DNA from: Bombyx mori
Lineage: Eukaryota > Arthropoda > Insecta > Lepidoptera > Bombycidae
Assembly (NCBI RefSeq): GCF_030269925.1
Contig: NC_085135.1
Span: forward strand, 7,812,753-7,876,752
Direction of reading: 5' to 3'
DNA: 64,000 bases
This document shows positions 21,316-33,333 of this stretch, one piece after another (the first letter of the stretch is position 1; every line of letters begins with the position of its first letter). A program made the translations under genes and the position numbers. The notes beneath the pieces are model-generated. The model was given only the letters and a program-made list of their open reading frames with translations. It had not been told where the DNA came from and searched no databases.

Positions 21316-22548
21316 ATATTATATACATTTTCTGCTCTTCGTTAGCGGATTACAAAAAAAAACATAGCTTATTGTTGCACCAACATTTACTAATTAATCT
21401 TTGAAATAAAAAAACGACGCATTTGTTCTGAAATGACAAGAAATCGTTAGAGTGAAATGATCAAGAGCCGTCACAATACTAAAATTGATTTCGATTGATT
21501 GATTGATTGATAGTATTATTTTATTAAATATAATAAAAATCATTATGCAGATACAATATGCTTATCAAATCCACAGATTCGGTAGAATCTGGCGCCAAGT
21601 TCCGTTAAAAAATCCCGTTGTAAACGGAGCGCCAGACTACCCACTGTGTTTACTGTAAGCAGAACGGTTTTTTGAGGTTGCGAAATTTTATTTAATTTTA
21701 CGGTACTTCTGGTTCCTAAATTGTACATTATATCAATCGCTCACAACTTTATTTTACTGATATTAACTAGTTATATCAATTACAACAATTAATCTACTTG
21801 AAATTATTAATTTTATCACCACAAACTATAGCTCGCTCAAAATCCACAGATTCGGTAGAATCTGGCGCCAAGTTCCGTTAAAAAATCCCGTTGTAAACGG
21901 AGCGCCAGACTACCCACTGTGTTTACTGTAAGCAGAACGGTTTTTTGAGGTTGCGAAATTTTATTTAATTTTACGGTACTTCTGGTTCCTAAATTGTACA
22001 TTATATCAATCGCTCACAACTTTATTTTACTGATATTAACTAGTTATATCAATTACAACAATTAATCTACTTGAAATTATTAATTTTATCACCACAAACT
22101 ATAGCTCGCTCAAAAATTTCGATCCTGACTTTTTTTCGACGTAAAAAGTGACATGCCACAGACTATAAATATTCGAGAATACATGGTAATCTACGGCCGC
22201 CAGGGTGCGCTGGAATTATTCCTACATTTGTAATGGATTTTATGAGCTGGTAACTGAGACCTTTAAGTCATGTCTTATTTTAATTTATATTCATATTTTT
22301 ATGAAAAATGATATTATGGAATGAAATGAAATGAAGATGATTAATTTGATCCACAGATTCGGTAGAATCTGGCGCCAAGTTCCGTTCAAAAATCTCGTTG
22401 TAAACGGATCGCCAGACTACCGACTGTGTTTACTGTAAGCAGAACGGTTTTTTGAGGATGCGAAATTTTATTTAATTCTACGGTACTTCTGGTTCCTAAA
22501 TTGCATATTATATTAATCACTCACAACTTTATTTTACTGATATTAACT

Positions 22549-23419
22549 TTTTTTTTTTTTTTTTTTGTCAGGAGGAAATCGCCGGACTTCAGCCCTTCAC
22601 TGGGGATGGAGGGCGTGGCACGTCCCAGCCTCAGTGTGGTCAGAGCGCGGAGGGCCCAATCTCGGCGGTCCGTGCTGGAGTCATGGTCCAGACGGCTGGC
22701 CGATCCTTCGGCTGGTCGTAGGACCGTCGAGGCGATTCGCCCGGTTCTTGTGAACTGGGTGAATCGTGACAGAGGACGCCTCACTTTCCGGCTCACGCAG
22801 GTGCACAGTATACACGCCGCCTCGAAGGAGATGGTGCGATAGCCACGGATGACCCTGACCGCGATGGTGCGTTGCGGCCGTTGCAGCAGCTTCGCTACCC
22901 CCACGGCCAGGGACTGGCCCCACACGGGCGCCCCGTATAGGGCCATTGATCGCACCACCCCCGTATAGAGACGGCGCGTCACCTGGTCAGGCCCCCCCAC
23001 GTTGGGCAGAAGCCGGCTTAACGCGCCGGCCACCCCCAACAAATGAGGGACCAGGTTCAGAAAGTGAGCACGGAAGGTCCAACGACTGTCCAGAATGAGG
23101 CCGAGGTACTTCAACTGCACCCCCACCTCGATACGGACGCCTCCAACGATGATATGGGCATCGACAGGTGGCACTCTCCGGGGCCTGTGGAACCACATGG
23201 CCTCGGATTTACTGAGCGCCACGTCGAGGCCCAATCTCCTGATTTTGCCGACGACATGCGCCACCCCAGCGGTGGCAAGACGAGCAGACTCAGCAAAACT
23301 CCCCCCCCGGGCCACGACCAGCGTGCCGTCTGCGTAACAGATTACGCTTAGGCCCGGGAGGAGGGCACCCCTCAGTACCCAGTCATACCCGATATTCCAC
23401 AAAAGGGGGCCGAGCACCG
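22549..23419 (-). mobile_element. Truncated and internally inverted R1-clade LINE
   Basis: Inserted in the third tandem unit with a 13-bp target duplication ACTGATATTAACT (22536-22548 and 23420-23432) and a T-run (22549-22566) as the minus-strand poly(A) tail. From 23417 down to about 22803 the minus strand encodes RT from LLWNIGYDWVLRG through SFEAAC. The stretch 22568-22800 is in the opposite orientation: its plus strand encodes the next ORF2 segment (SRRSVLESWSRRLADPSAG ... LTFRLTQ). The element is therefore rearranged within its own target duplications. Confidence 0.85.
22803..23417 (-). pseudogene. R1-clade RT fragment with mutated active site
   Basis: Encodes the RT region from LLWNIGYDWVLRG, through YADGTLVVA where the family has YADD, to YRTISFEAAC. 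The second catalytic Asp is replaced by Gly (about 23340), and the endonuclease and N-terminal RT motifs are absent. It is homologous to, but clearly a different family from, the R1-clade copies at 27.2 and 48.6 kb. Confidence 0.8.
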
Positions 23420-23682
23420 ACTGATATTAACTAGTCATATCAATCACAACAATTAATCTACTTGAAATTATTAATTTTATCACCACAAACTATAGCTCGC
23501 TCAAAAATTTCGATCCTGACTTTTTTTCGATGTAAAAAGTGACATGCCACAGACTATAAATAATTCCAGAATACATGGTAATCTACGGCCGCCAGGTGCG
23601 CTGGAATTATTCCTACATTTTTAATGGATTTCATGACCTGGTAACTGAGACCTTTAAGTCATGTCTTATTTTAATTTATACA

Positions 23683-24663
23683 AATAACACGATACCGGTA
23701 GACGCAAAAGCAATCACGGCAGCTTGAATGTAAATGGAGTGAGAATTGTATGTTTGTCACTCCGGAGATCGTTCACAGGCGGATATCACAACGGATACGT
23801 TTCGACGAAGCCTCGTAATCCCTCGGAACAACAAACCCCCCTGCACCTTAATTAGATTGAGTACCCACAACTAACGGTGCCCCTAGATGACGTTAGGAAA
23901 TCTGAAACTAATTTTCCAAGAGATAGGAAAATTACGTATTTCAATTTGATTCAAATTCAATTCAAACAAAATCATTTATTTCAACTTAGATGTCAGTATA
24001 AGAGTGATTCTCCGAACCCTAAATTTTCGATGTCTTGAGGTTTATTTTTGTAACTAACTGACAAATCAGTCTGCAATTAATTTTAAAACATACCTCAGAC
24101 TATTGCCTATCTTGCACAAGTTTTTTTTTTTTAATAATATTTATTTAAATATTTCAAAAAAATATTTAAAAGTAGTTCTTCTGATTAATATGGTGGGTCC
24201 GTAACCCAGTTTCTTGAACATTAGTAACAATAACATTATTTCTTATTCATAAATTGATGTGAATTATAATTAATACGAAAGAATATTAGTTGTTTCTTTA
24301 CACCAAAAAAAAAATGGTACTAATATTTACGATTGTTTATTTATAAATAAAAAAATAACGAGTGTCCGGCACAAAAGTCTGATTCATATTCACGCGCTTC
24401 ACTCGAAAGTACCCAGCTAAATACGAAACATCAGGTGACCCCTCCCCGCGCTGGCGGTAGCCAGTGGCTCGGCTGACGTGGTCGCGACGTGACGTGTGGC
24501 TGGTTCGTGTCGTTGCGGAGATATAAAGGTAAATATCTGATTCATATAGCCTTGGTACACCCGTGTTTCTGATTAGTATGTTCGTTTTTATAATTAAGGT
24601 AAATGGTTTTCAAACTTGAATCTGCGGGAAATATAATGCCATTGGGGCACAGAAACCTATGTA
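23683..24663. other. Unassigned non-coding DNA
   Basis: AT-rich with an A/T palindromic stretch near 24140-24175. A GC-rich patch at about 24430-24520 followed by GTAAAT resembles an exon end, but nothing identifies it. Confidence 0.4.
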
Positions 24664-24898
24664 TGTCGGCGCGTGTTTTTAGAAACCATTAGTTCATGAC
24701 TAATAAAGATGGGACGACAAACAACACGTGCAAGCATTCATCGAAAACAACACGTGCAAGATAAGAGTCGTAAACAACATCGTCCCACCACGATACCTTG
24801 CTATAAAAACGCTCCGTTGTTGTCTCTCGAGCTCAGAAGCGAGCGAGTCGCCGTATCAGACGGAACGCTCCTGCGTAATATACGCTCTGAGTTAACAT
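24664..24898 (+). repeat. 5' LTR of the outer degenerate Gypsy element
   Basis: Starts TGTCGGCGCGTGTTTT and ends at about TTAACA. The middle has two AACAACACGTGCAAG direct repeats (24719 and 24747) and a TATA box TATAAAAA (24802-24809). A second copy begins at 45388 in the same orientation and carries the same repeats and TATA box, which is the main evidence for an LTR pair. The right boundary is set by the CA rule and is uncertain. Confidence 0.65.
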
Positions 24899-24936
24899 TT
24901 CTGGTTTTATTGACTTACGAAGACCGCCCGCTTACC

Positions 24937-25806
24937 ATGTCTCTACCCGAAAGTAGAAATACTACAACATCAGAAGAGGGAACACCACGTGACGAACAAC
25001 GGCCTAACGACGTAATCCAAGCTATGGCAGACGCATTTAAAACCACGATGAACGATATGATAACTCAACTGTCTTACGATCATCGCATAATCCTTGACTG
25101 AAATGATCGGCACCATGAAGTCAGAAGAAAATACGCGAGTGCGCATTGCCGACATTTATTTTCCTACATATGACCCCGATTCTAGTACCGATGTACACGA
25201 TTGGGTAGATCTTATTATATGTACTCAAGCAGAATATGGACCTCGAGATCATGAGGTACGATTAAAAGCAGTAAGTGTATTAAAAGGTCGTGCAAAAACA
25301 TGGGCAGATAGTAGCCTCCTAAGGACAACAACCTGGATGGAAATGCGGGATGACATGTTGCAAACTTTCGAACCCGAATCCAGGATGCAGTAGAGTTTGT
25401 CATTGGGAGCATTGGAGATGAACGGATTCGGACAGAACTGCTCAATAGCAAGTCAAATACTGTTCCGGAGTTAATTGCTATAGCCAAAACGTTTTGCAAA
25501 CGAAAGAATATACCAACTAAACCGACTGAGTTCAATAAACAGCCTCGTTTGAACTTCAATCGTGATAGATCCAACTTGACTTGTCATGTTTGTGGAAAAA
25601 CAGGTTATTTTGCTGGATATTGCCCGGAAAATGCAATTCGACGTGGAACGTTTTCAGAATCAGGATCAGGAGCTTCTTTCTCATCAAGAGATTCGCCTAC
25701 ACCATCCATTAAGGAGTGTTCCTACTGTAAAGGAACCCGACACACTACAGAAAGATGTTTTAAAAGAATTGCTGACGAGCAACACAGTAAAAGAGTGAAT
25801 CTATGA
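24937..25806 (+). pseudogene. gag: Degenerate Gypsy gag
   Basis: An ATG at 24937 starts MSLPESRNTTTSEE; a stop at about 25099 and a frame change lead into IADIYFPTYDPDSSTDVHDW, LKGRAKTWADSS and FEPES, the capsid style of lepidopteran Ty3/Gypsy Gag. A deletion or shift at about 25390 joins to EFVIGSIGDERIRTELL, and the remainder holds two zinc knuckles, CHVCGKTGYFAGYC (His replaced by Tyr) and CSYCKGTRHTTERC. It ends at TGA 25804-25806. At least two frame breaks make it non-functional. Confidence 0.75.
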
Positions 25807-26590
25807 CGGAATACTGAGGCTAAGTCACATATTAATGCTTTCATGATAAAGACTGAACAAAACAAATTGGAAGAGCGAGGCAGATTTTTCTGCCATAGAA
25901 ATCTGTATTGTGGCTTTCGGGACAAGGAAAGAATACAGATCAGAATACCAGTAACCAGAAATTCATCGGGAACAGACAGATGCCGATCCATGTACTTGGT
26001 GCGCTACGGTTGATATGCACCTCGATGAACGTCTACTGGATGGTGCATAGCTCATTGTAGTCTTCAGTGGGGCCCTGAAAGGCAGGTGCCTTATCATTTT
26101 GTCGCGGCTTTCACACGTAGGTGTCACATGGAGGCATTTGCGACTTATTTCTCGCTCGTTATGATGCGAAATTCTTGCTGCGACGCTTATCAATTTAAGC
26201 AATGGTAAGCCACAAAAGCGTGAATGCAGCATACGCAAGTCTTGTAATAACGTCTGTCACCTCGATAGAAGATCTGAGCCACGAAGAAATCGTCACATCT
26301 TACGTTCTGGCTCATGTTGCCCAGTTGACTCTCGACTTAATCACATGGCATTTACTAGCGGAAATACGACACGTAACAAGCTATAGCAAGAAATTAAGGC
26401 AAGTGCAAGTCTCAAGTGAAAGTTCGATCGCAATAATGGATCTGTCATGACGAGTGGGTAGTTCCGACACGAATCGTCTTAAGCCAATGACTACTGCTAG
26501 TTACATGGCACTAGTGCTGTAAACCAGGACATGAGACTGTGAATTGTCGCTGAAACTTTAGAATCTGCTAGATTTAATACCAATAACACT
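25807..26590 (+). other. Eroded internal sequence of the outer Gypsy element, unassigned
   Basis: Follows gag and probably derives from the gag-pol junction, but no protease or RT motif is readable. The short ORFs here show nothing recognisable. Confidence 0.35.
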
Positions 26591-27206
26591 ACACGTTCGA
26601 TGACTTCGGGCTCCAGCAAGCAAGCAAACAAGAAAGCAAGCAAGTTTCCGTGGGGAAGAAAATTGACACATTTGAAGTCGTCGTGGCCTGTAAGATAAGA
26701 CGTCCGGTGCGTTCGTGTCTGGCGATGCGGCGGTGTTCGGGTCCCGCTGGCGGATGCCAGTTTTTCCGGTGAAGTGGATGCTTGTGCGTGCTTGACAAGT
26801 GTTCGCGGTCGGCTTCCGCAGTGTGGGAGTAACATCGTGTAGTAGAGGTGGAACCCGCAAAATTGTAGTTTGCGTGGTGGCTGGTGGTAAGATGTCTTGT
26901 GAGTCTGCACAGGTAGCCGGAGGTGAGACTTCCGCGGTCGCGGCCCACCCAGTCTGCGAGAACCGGGCAGATCGCCTCTACGGCCGGCCGACGGGTCCGG
27001 CAAAAGACGAGACCACACCTCCAGCACGGACTGCCGAGATTGGAGCCCCCGCGCTCCGGCTGCACTTGCGCTAGGGCGCGCCGCCTCGTAGGAGACTGTG
27101 AGGTATCCTTGAATGACTCTGACTGCGATCGCGCGCTGCCGGCGTCACAGTGCGGCGACGTTCTCGTGGGTAAGGGCGTGGCACCAGACGGTATAGTGCC
27201 ATCGAC
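26591..27206 (-). mobile_element. R1-clade LINE fragment
   Basis: On the minus strand 27200-26930 encodes pieces of the ORF2 C-terminal region (AVEAICPVLADWVGRDRGSL, matching the same stretch in the larger R1 copies), with an internal deletion near 27080. The left part (26591-26890) has partial readings such as LPHCGSRPRTLVKHAQA that may be the ORF2 zinc region in a shifted frame. No tail is visible at its left end; it abuts the T-run of the next LINE at 27207. Confidence 0.6.
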
Positions 27207-27804
27207 CTTTTTTTTTTTTTTTTTTCGGGTAGAGGGCCGAACCTCCTACGAGGTCCCCGCGCAAAAGGGGCGCGCGGGGTATGTGAGACTCAACGATCTG
27301 CATGGTGTTGTGAGCAGACCGCGGGCCCAAGGATTTTAGAGCCCACCCACTAAACGACTCCCCTGCACTCTTACACCCGACGTCCGATCCCCTCCGAGGT
27401 CAGAACCCGGATGAGGTAGGGGGGCTACCGCGGTCAACACTACAACCAGACGGCGCGGCTCACCCCAAGGACGCCCAGCCGACGGAGCCTTCGAGGCGAA
27501 TCGAAGGCTCTGAAACGTCGGCCGTCTCGGTACGGCAGCCCGTCGGGCCGCCCAGACGGTGCCGCTGTTGTCCCGGAATACCCCGCTGGACCAGAACCAG
27601 CCTGCCGGGTCGGGACGCGATACACCGTCGACCGGTCGCTCTAATCACTCCACGGCAGCGCGCTAGAGTGCTGGTAGCGCGCCGCGCGGCCTCACCCCCT
27701 CAGGTCGCCCCTTGACCTTCACCGGGGGGAGGCCGCCACCTAGCCACGACGTAGCCACGACACCTAGGTCGTAGCCACGACGCGCGGCAGCGAGAGGTCC
27801 TCAC

Positions 27805-30800
27805 CTATGACCGCGACGAGGGCCGCGCGTTGCTCATCGATCCAGAGCAACGCGCCAATGTATGTTCCGCTGTGTCTTCCTCGTCGCGGTCCGCGCAGTG
27901 GTGGCACTGCGCCGTCGGTTCCCTTCCGGCTATCTTAAAGAGGTACCGGCCAAAACACCCATGGCCGGTCAACATCTGCGTCAGCCGGAAGGTGAGGCAT
28001 CCGCGGTCGCGGCCCACCCAGTCCGCGAGAGCCGGGCGGACCGCCTCGACGGTACGGAGGCCGGCCGACGGGTCCGCCAAGCGGCGAGACCACGCCTCCA
28101 GCACGGACCGCCGAGATTGGTGCCTCCGCGCTCGAACTACTCCTTCGCCGGGGCGCCCTTCCCCCCTAGAGCGGAGGTCGCTACGCCACCGGTAATCGGC
28201 AGCGAGCGCCTCCGCCTCCAGGTCCCAGGGTGGCGTCCCGGCGAGCAAGCACGCCGCCTCGAATGAGACGGTGCGGTATCCTCGGATCGCCCTGACCGCA
28301 ATCGCGCGCTGCGGACGTCGCAGCGCCGCGACGTTCTTGCGGGTCAGGGCGTGGCACCATACGGGAGCGCCGTATAGTGCCATAGACCGCACCACCCCCA
28401 TGTAGAGGCGGCGCGCCACCTGATCGGGACCCCCGACGTTTGGAAGCAGCCGGCCGCCGCCATCAGTCGAGGGCCCAATTTTTCAACGTGAGCGCGGAAG
28501 CTCCACCGACCGTCCAGTTCGAGGCCGAGGTACCGAAGACCGGTCACCCCGACCTCGACGCGGACGCCTCCGATCACGAGGTTGGCACCCAGAGGCGGCG
28601 CTCGTCCCGGCCCGTGAAACAACAGGGCCTGGGTTTTGTCGAGCGCCACCTCGAGCCCCAACCGTCGGATCCTGGTGACGACGGGTGCCACGCCTGCGCA
28701 CGCCAGACGGGCAGACTCCCGGTAGTCCCTCCCCGGAGCCACGACCAACGTGTCGTCGGCGTAACAAACTACGCTCAGCCCGGGGAGGGGACCCCGAATG
28801 ACGCCCCGCAGGACCCAGTCGTAGCCGATGTTCCACAGCAGGGGGCCCAGGACAGACCCCTGCGGAACACCGCGCTCGACCGGAAAGCGGTACATCGCCC
28901 CACCGTGTCCGATGCACTGGATCGACCTGCCCTCGAGGTAGGAGCCGATCAGTCGGCGGAGGTATGCGGGGACGCCGTGATATTCCAGCGCCCCCGCGAT
29001 CACCGACCAGGGCAGGGTGTTGAAGGCGTTCCTTACATCTAAGGATAACGCCATCGCCACCCCGCCCCGGGATACGGCTTCGTCGGAGAGGGCACGCACG
29101 CGCAGAATTGCGTCGATAGTCGAGCGGCCCTCTCTGAAGCCGTATTGCTCCGCCGAAAGATCGGGACCCGTCTCGGTCAGGTGCCGGACGATGCGGGCCG
29201 CGACGATCCTCTCGAGCATCTTGCCCGCTTCGTCCAGCAACACGATGGGGCGATAGCCCGCGGGTGAATCCGCGGGGCGCCCGTCCTTCCGCAGAAGGAC
29301 CAGTCTGCCCGTCTTCCATTTCGACGGGAACCGTCCCGACTCGAGGCACGCTTCGAAAAGCCCCCCGAGCCGGTCCCCTAGGGCCTCGAAGGCCAAGCTC
29401 CAGACCCGGCCGTGAACGCCGTCAGGGCCGGGGGCCGCGTCCTTCGCTCTCATTCTGGACACGGCCGCATGGATCTCCGCCCCCGTGATAGGGGGAGGGG
29501 GCTCCTCGGCAGCGGGAACGCTCGGACGACGCGGCGGCGTGCCCCACGTGGCGTCCATCTGGGGGGGCTCAAAGTCCCCCCCCGCTGCCGGCGGGAAGAG
29601 TGCCGCAACAATTTCCCGCAGCTGCCGAGGCTGGAGCCGCTCGGTCACCGGGAGCGCCCACGGCTGCAGTTTCCTGCGAACCATCTTGTATGGGCGCCCC
29701 CAGGGATCTTCGTCGAGCGACTCCAGGAGAGTCTTCATGCTCTGCTTCTTGGCCTCGCCGATGGCCAGCTGCAGCGCCGTCTGCTTTTGACGACAGTCAG
29801 CGTGCAGCTGGGCCGCCGTCTCCGCGAACGCAGCGTCGCGACGACGGCGGCGGCGGTGGCGTGCGCTCCGGCGGCGCGCCCTCACGCACTCCTCGCGGAG
29901 TCTTGCGATCTCGGGCGACCACCAGAACGCACCCCCACGTGGTGCTCGGGGGCCGACCCGGGGCATGGCGGCATCACAAATATTTGCCATGGTGCCCCGG
30001 AACCAATCGACCTCCGCATCCACGTCCGCGAGCTGCGCGGGTTTTGGTGCCCACGCAGCAACAGCGGCCGCCTCCATCAGCAACTCCTTATTCATTCTTT
30101 TCAAGGCCCACCTGGGGAACGAACGGGGCGCACCTTGCGGGAGCTCCTCCTCACCGCGGGCGCCCGCGGTTGACGACGACGACAAGGAGGAGGCGGAGAG
30201 CTCAAATCGGACGTATCTGTGGTCCGAGAGCGTCTCCGCCCCCTCGAGTACGCGCCAGCCGCGGGTGCGGCGCACGGCGGACGGGGACGCGAACGTCACG
30301 TCCACGTGAGATTCCCCGTTCCACCGCACGCAAGTCGCGACCGTGCCTCTGTTTAGGAGACAGAGGCCGGTCGCGATCGCCCACTCCGAAAGGGCCTCGC
30401 CTCTCGCATCCGTCGCATCCGTGCGGGGGGAACCCCAAGCCGTGCACTTGGCATTGAAGTCCCCCGCGACGATGACAGGGCGGGACCCGAGGCGGTGCAA
30501 AAGCGCCTCGAGCCCGCCCAGAAACCGCTGGAACTCTGCGAGGCTCCTGTTCGGAGAAAAGTACGCCCCGATCACGACGGTCCCGTCGATCCTAGCCGCG
30601 ACGTACCCGGGTCCCCTGGCCACCATTTCCAAGGGGGGTAACGCCGCGGACTGTCTCAACACAATGGCCACGTAGCCGTCGACGTCCCCCATCCAGCAGG
30701 TCCTGGTCCTGGTCGGTGGGGACGAAGTACGGCTCCGCAGCGACAGCGACGTCGATTGACCACTCCGCCATGGTGTGGACGAGGAGATCCTGTGCCCTGG

Positions 30801-30846
30801 CGGAGTGGTTCAAATTACTTTGGAGGAAGCGATGGACGCAACCCAT
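27805..30846 (-). pseudogene. R1-clade LINE ORF2 (EN-RT), frameshifted
   Basis: Starts at 30846 with MGCVHRFLQSNLNHS. A frameshift near 30700 (where GGTCCT is duplicated relative to copy 2) moves to the 782-codon stretch 30692-28344, containing the endonuclease (VIVAGDFNAKCTAWGS, LSDHRYVRFEL) and RT (GVPQGSVLGPLLWN, YADDTLVVA). Another shift near 28420 leads to 28419-27805, with the ORF2 C-terminal CCHC (CHHCADRDEEDTAEHTLARC). The last 60 or so codons are lost to a deletion around 27740-27785, where TAGCCACGAC occurs three times. All catalytic motifs are present but split over frames. Confidence 0.88.
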
Positions 30847-32972
30847 TACGGGGCTACGTCCATCGCTCCCTCGTCTGTCCCGCCTTGCGGCTGTTCTGGT
30901 GCCGCGGCGGGAGCTGACTCACCGGCTGCCCTTTTTGCAGCCGGCTTCTTTTTCTTTCCGCCCCTCCTCGTTTTTGTAGAGGAGGGGGCGGATTTACACG
31001 CCGGGCCCCCGGCCCGGTGGTCGGCCTTCCTTTTGGCCGCGTCGCACAAGACGCAGTGCGGCGCGGCTGTCGTGCAGGATGCAGCCTTGTGCCCCGGCTG
31101 GCCGCAGCGGAAACACAAGCCGCTGCGGTCCACTGTCGAGGGGCACTTGGCGAGGCCGTGGCCGGTGCCGAAGCACCGAAGACAGCGCCACGGCCTGGCA
31201 TCCTGTAGCTGCACGTGGGCCACTACCCAGCCCACGCGCAACCATCCTGGGCTATCTGAAGGCCGACCCTGTGGAGGGGTGGCCAGGAGGTTCGCCGTTG
31301 CTACCGGGCAACGCGCCCACGCCGTCCGGGTTCCGGAGAACGTCGCCCGGAGTTCCCCGACTTTGACGTCGGCGAGGGCGCAGTTGCCCTGCGACGCGAT
31401 GGCCGCGGCGACCTCCTCCTTAGTTGCGCACTCGTCGAGGCCCGTGATTTTGACTTCTCCCATCTTCACGGGCCGCGCGATGCGCACCACCTCGGGGTCC
31501 GGCAGGATCTCCCTCAGCCGGGCCGCCAATTTTTCGGCCGCGGCGTTTGTGTTGGGGCCGGGGCACTCTATAAGACGAGCCCCGTTGGTCGTCTGCCGGA
31601 CCTTGATGCCCCCCTCCACGCCGAGGGCGTCCACATTCACGCCGCCGCACGCCTGGGTCATCACCTCGTGGTAGGTGATGCCCTTTTCTTTGCCGGCCGG
31701 CAGCAGCTCCACTACCACTGCAACCGACCGCGGGGCGCGCGGCGTTGACGCCCCCCTTCTTCTTGATCCGGCTCCTGCCGGGCCCCGCCTTCGCAGGCTG
31801 GGACGGGGCAGGAGCGGACACCGGTTTAGATGCAGGGGCCGTGGGTGCCGGCGCCCCCGCAGCCGCGGGCTTAGGTGCAGCCGCAGCGGGAGCTCGCGCG
31901 GGTGTAACCTTCTTCTTCCCGCTGTATGTTTTGGCAGCGGGCTGCACACTCCTGCGGGGTGCCGGCACAGGCGCGCTTCCCTAAGCCTCGTGAGCGAGGG
32001 GCGGTCTCGCGCGCTCCACCTTGGAGCTGCGCGCCTCCTGTATGAGGAGCTGCCGCCTCAGCTCCTCGACCTCAGTGAGGCCTTCTGCTTCGGGCGGAGG
32101 AGGGACAGGGGCCGAGCTGCGTTGCCGCTCGATGAGATCGGCAACCATTGTTCGCAGCTCGGCCATGTCGACGCGGAGCTGTCCGTTCTCCGCCCGAAGA
32201 TGGCCATTCTCTTCTGACACTTGCTCAAGGCGGGCGTGCATCAGATCCAGCTCCTTGCGTTGGTCCATTGTCTCTTCATTTGTTGTGCGGCTTACTATCC
32301 TTTCCATGCGCTCTGCCAAGGTGGCGGCTGCCGACTTCATGGCACGCACGTAGTCGCCCTTTAATCCCTTGGCCGATTTTGTAGCTATGGTGGCGACCAT
32401 GTCCTTCACTATTTCGAATGCTCGGAGGTGGTCATAGGGACCCACCTCCGTCAGGGAGCGCTCCAGGCGCTCGACCTCTCCTATTTTTATTTTTCCTCTT
32501 GCCTCACGGCAGGCGGCCCTGGAATGCGCCGAGGAGGCAGCAGCCAGTCCGCGAGGAAGACTATCGTCACAATCAGTGGCGGGCGGCGCCGCAGCAGCCG
32601 CCGGCCCTTCCGCCAACGCCATGTATTTGGCGCTGGCAGGCTCATCCTCCGAGGAGTCGGACGGAGCGGAGGACGCCGGCTGACGAGCCGACTTCCGCTT
32701 CCGCCGAGTCCGCTGCCGAACACAATCAGCAAACAGAGCTGGCGTCTCCCGCCCACTAGACGCGTCGCCCCTTACGGAGCTCCGCGCCGAGTACAGCGAG
32801 ATCAAGCTCTCACAGCGCTCGAGGCGCACGGTGGGGACTCTGTCCCTTACGCGACCCGTGCTGTCGCCCCCTACGTCTTGGCATTGTTTGCCCCCCCCAG
32901 AAACGGTGGGGCAGCGTGCGGCCGATCGCTCGACCGCACGGAGGGATTCTCCCCCCGCGGAGCGGGAGGTAC
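30846..32972 (-). pseudogene. R1-clade LINE ORF1 (zinc-knuckle RNA-binding protein), broken
   Basis: Compared with copy 2 the start ATG is changed to AGG (near 32842), an AAG-to-TAG change at about 31983 stops the N-terminal half, and about 240 bp are missing at 31742. The C-terminal half retains the R1-type ORF1 core (KGITYHEVM, GARLIECPGPNTNAAAEKLA) and three zinc knuckles, CLRCFGTGHGLAKC, CFRCGQPGHKAASC and CVLCDAAKRKADHRAGGPAC. Its stop overlaps the ORF2 start as TAATG. Confidence 0.85.
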
Positions 32973-33239
32973 TGTTACACACTACTCTACAAAGCAGCTT
33001 TGCCCTAATCAGCTCGTTTACAAGCTCACTGTGTTTTCCATTAGAGTCATCATTTTTAGCTTTCATGTAAAATCAAATCATATTGAAAACCAGTTAGAAT
33101 CTGGAAGCCGTCGCGAGCATACATAAATTTGAGAAGTCAACAATAGTGTTGTAAAATTGTGAAATCTAATAAAAGACAGTTTAGTTGTGAAAAGTTTTTG
33201 TGTTTTTTTAAAAAGAAGTTTGAGAAAGGCCGTGTAACA
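32973..33239 (+). repeat. 5' LTR of inner Gypsy element
   Basis: Starts TGTTACACACTACTC, ends GGCCGTGTAACA (8-bp terminal inverted repeat TGTTACAC/GTGTAACA). It contains AATAAA at about 33168 as a likely polyadenylation signal. No difference from the 3' LTR was seen by eye. Confidence 0.95.
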
Positions 33240-33242
33240 AAT

Positions 33243-33260
33243 TGGTGTCAGAAGTGGGAT
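33243..33260 (+). promoter_or_regulatory. Primer-binding site of inner Gypsy element
   Basis: TGGTGTCAGAAGTGGGAT begins three bases after the LTR. It complements the 3' end of a leucine tRNA as I remember it (...CCCACTTCTGACACCA). mdg3-type elements are known to use the same primer class. Confidence 0.8.
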
Positions 33261-33333
33261 ACCAGAGAAGAAATCTGAGACAGACCGTCAAAGATTCTGG
33301 TATCTCGAATCCGAGCCATCAAACTTCAAGAAA

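Larger units (their letters stand above)
21571..23682. repeat. Three-unit tandem repeat with a conserved hairpin; third unit split by a LINE
   Basis: Units begin CCACAGATTCGGTAGAATCT at 21571, 21844 and 22351. Unit 1 is 273 bp and stops at CTCGCTCAAAA; units 2 and 3 extend about 190 bp further through CGATCCTGACTTTTTTTCGA to about 22300 and 23682. Units 1 and 2 are nearly identical over their shared part; unit 3 is more diverged and is interrupted at 22549-23419. Each unit starts with an inverted repeat: GGTAG, TCTGGCGC and TCCGTT pair with AACGGA, GCGCCAGA and CTACC about 60 nt downstream. No ORF is shared. Identity unknown. Confidence 0.75.

Noticed and set aside
22549..23419. Classic twin-priming product
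   Set aside because: In twin priming the tail-proximal part keeps the element's orientation; here it is the inverted part.
28440..31674. Many long plus-strand ORFs over the R1 LINE (also 49341-54646)
   Set aside because: Shadows of GC-rich ORF1 and ORF2 on the minus strand; they contain no domain, and the minus-strand frames carry EN, RT and zinc motifs.
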